Of a stretch of DNA of 5,523 bases, positions 5,181 to 5,523 are shown in pieces. The notes under the pieces are model-generated. The model made no database searches and was not told the origin of the DNA. It saw nothing but the letters and a program-made list of their open reading frames with translations. The stretch is from NCBI GenBank assembly GCA_031279735.1, contig JAITHX010000050.1:1-5523 (forward strand). Direction: 5' to 3'. Source of the stretch: Prevotellaceae bacterium (lineage in GTDB: Bacteria; Bacteroidota; Bacteroidia; Bacteroidales; UBA932). The first letter of the stretch is position 1, and every line of letters begins with the position of its first letter. Position numbers and translations under genes: made by a program.

Positions 5181-5230
5181 AGAGGACGCAGAGGCTCCGC
5201 AAGGGGCGCAGAGGCTTCGCGTCCTTTGCG
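5178..5230. repeat. CGCAGAGG repeats folded as a long hairpin
   Basis: CGCAGAGG occurs at 5178-5185, 5187-5194 and 5207-5214, with a degenerate CCGCAAGGG at 5198-5206, giving a period of about 9-10 bp. The outer segments CGCAGAGGACGC (5178-5189) and GCGTCCTTTGCG (5219-5230) are 12-bp reverse complements with one mismatch. Similar CACCGCAGAGGACGCAGAG strings are, from general knowledge, widespread intergenic repeats in environmental bacteria. Confidence 0.7.
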
Positions 5231-5243
5231 CAAGGTCGCCTTT

Positions 5244-5335
5244 CAATTACGAATTACGAATTACGAATTACGACCGGCTTCGGCTGTATCAATTACGAAT
5301 TACGAATTACGAATTACGACTTGTCTCGGCTGTAT
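5244..5335. repeat. 46-bp tandem duplication built on AATTACG heptamers
   Basis: Each unit is C, four AATTACG heptamers, a short variable stretch, and TCGGCTGTAT (5244-5289 and 5290-5335). The heptamers lie at 5245-5272 and 5291-5318. The units differ only in the 5 bases after the last GAC: CGGCT in the first and TTGTC in the second. Heptameric short tandem repeats are known from cyanobacterial and other genomes; no function is established here. Confidence 0.9.
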
Positions 5336-5369
5336 GTCCGAAGCCGGTCGTAATTCGTAATTCGTAATT
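5252..5369. repeat. 32-bp perfect inverted repeat (heptamer cruciform)
   Basis: Bases 5252-5283 (three AATTACG, then ACCGGCTTCGG) are exactly reverse complementary to 5338-5369 (CCGAAGCCGGT, then three CGTAATT). The 54-base interior contains the second direct array. A further CGTAATT follows at 5374-5380. The structure could form a long hairpin in RNA or a cruciform in DNA, and it resembles a small non-autonomous repeat element. No target-site duplication was identified. Confidence 0.88.
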
Positions 5370-5395
5370 GAGTCGTAATTCTTGATTTCCGCAGG

Positions 5396-5514
5396 GCAAT
5401 TCATAATTTCAGAGTTCCTGACCTGTGAGGAAAACAAATGTCACACTTTTCGGAAAAATCATGCATTTTCATATTCTTCAGAGTTCCTGAACCGAGAGGA
5501 AAACAAATGTCACA
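5396..5514. repeat. Two copies of a roughly 50-bp element at the window edge
   Basis: Copy 1 (5408-5445) and copy 2 (5477-5514) share 38 bp with three differences, 69 bp apart, and weaker similarity extends upstream (from 5396 and from 5463). Each has TTCCT and AGGAA as a 5-bp stem, and all three differences fall in the 8-nt loop between them (GACCTGTG and GAACCGAG). Each ends in GAGGAAAACAAATGTCACA (copy 2 likewise), containing an ATG after a purine-rich stretch. Further copies may lie beyond the window. Confidence 0.8.
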
Positions 5515-5523
5515 ACATCCATA

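Larger units (their letters stand above)
5112..5523. other. Gene-free repeat mosaic
   Basis: No credible coding region is visible over these roughly 410 bp. The plus-strand frames that stay open do so because they translate the repeats (for example a periodic NYELRIT peptide). The region holds, left to right, a 20-bp duplication with a T-loop hairpin, CGCAGAGG repeats, AATTACG arrays in direct and inverted orientation, and two copies of an edge repeat. It lies upstream of the divergent metal locus and may separate it from whatever follows. Confidence 0.7.

Noticed and set aside
5110..5367. Short plus-strand open frames in the repeat region
   Set aside because: They translate the repeats (periodic NYELRIT and similar), in three overlapping frames, with no family features.
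5408..5514. CRISPR array (38-bp repeat, 31-bp spacer)
   Set aside because: Only two copies are visible, the repeat differs at three central positions, and similarity continues into the supposed spacer (GCA..TTCATA..TTC before each copy). No cas gene is in the window. More copies with unrelated spacers outside the window would reopen the question.

Overview
The window reads as chromosomal or accessory DNA of a Bacteroidota bacterium, most likely order Bacteroidales. The evidence is two promoter elements of the TAnnTTTG type, A/T-rich leaders without Shine-Dalgarno sequences, a TonB-dependent receptor with a CarboxypepD_reg-like N-terminal domain, and gene families common in that phylum. No RNA gene, transposase or integrase is visible.

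Left part (1-1808, plus strand): a two-gene cassette. A winged-helix AbiEi-like protein of the DUF6088 type (73-684) is followed 33 bp later by a YhcG/DUF1016-type PDDEXK nuclease (718-1767). A perfect 12-bp inverted repeat (23-34/46-57) overlaps the -7 promoter element of the first gene and is a good candidate for an autoregulatory operator. A strong intrinsic terminator (1775-1808) closes the cassette. The layout resembles a toxin-antitoxin or phage-defence pair in which a nuclease occupies the usual place of the AbiEii nucleotidyltransferase. The nuclease gene carries a 29-bp palindrome inside its reading frame.

Middle and right part (1821-5099, minus strand): three exported proteins read leftwards in the order Cys/His-rich small secreted protein (5040-4588), TonB-dependent outer-membrane receptor (4464-2221), and periplasmic heavy-metal-associated (HMA) domain protein (2195-1821). 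Together they look like an outer-membrane metal (probably copper-type) uptake or handling locus. The first gene has a clear Bacteroidetes promoter (5069-5099). The 123-bp gap before the receptor holds a G/C-rich hairpin and a separate 24-bp dyad next to a weak -7-like element, so the receptor and HMA genes may have their own regulated promoter.

Far right (about 5101-5523): no credible gene. It is a dense mosaic of repeats: a 20-bp duplication with a T-loop hairpin, CGCAGAGG repeats, AATTACG heptamer arrays arranged as a 46-bp tandem duplication plus a 32-bp perfect inverted repeat, and at the edge two copies of a roughly 50-bp element spaced about 69 bp apart, whose conserved stem flanks a variable loop. 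This last element may continue beyond the window.
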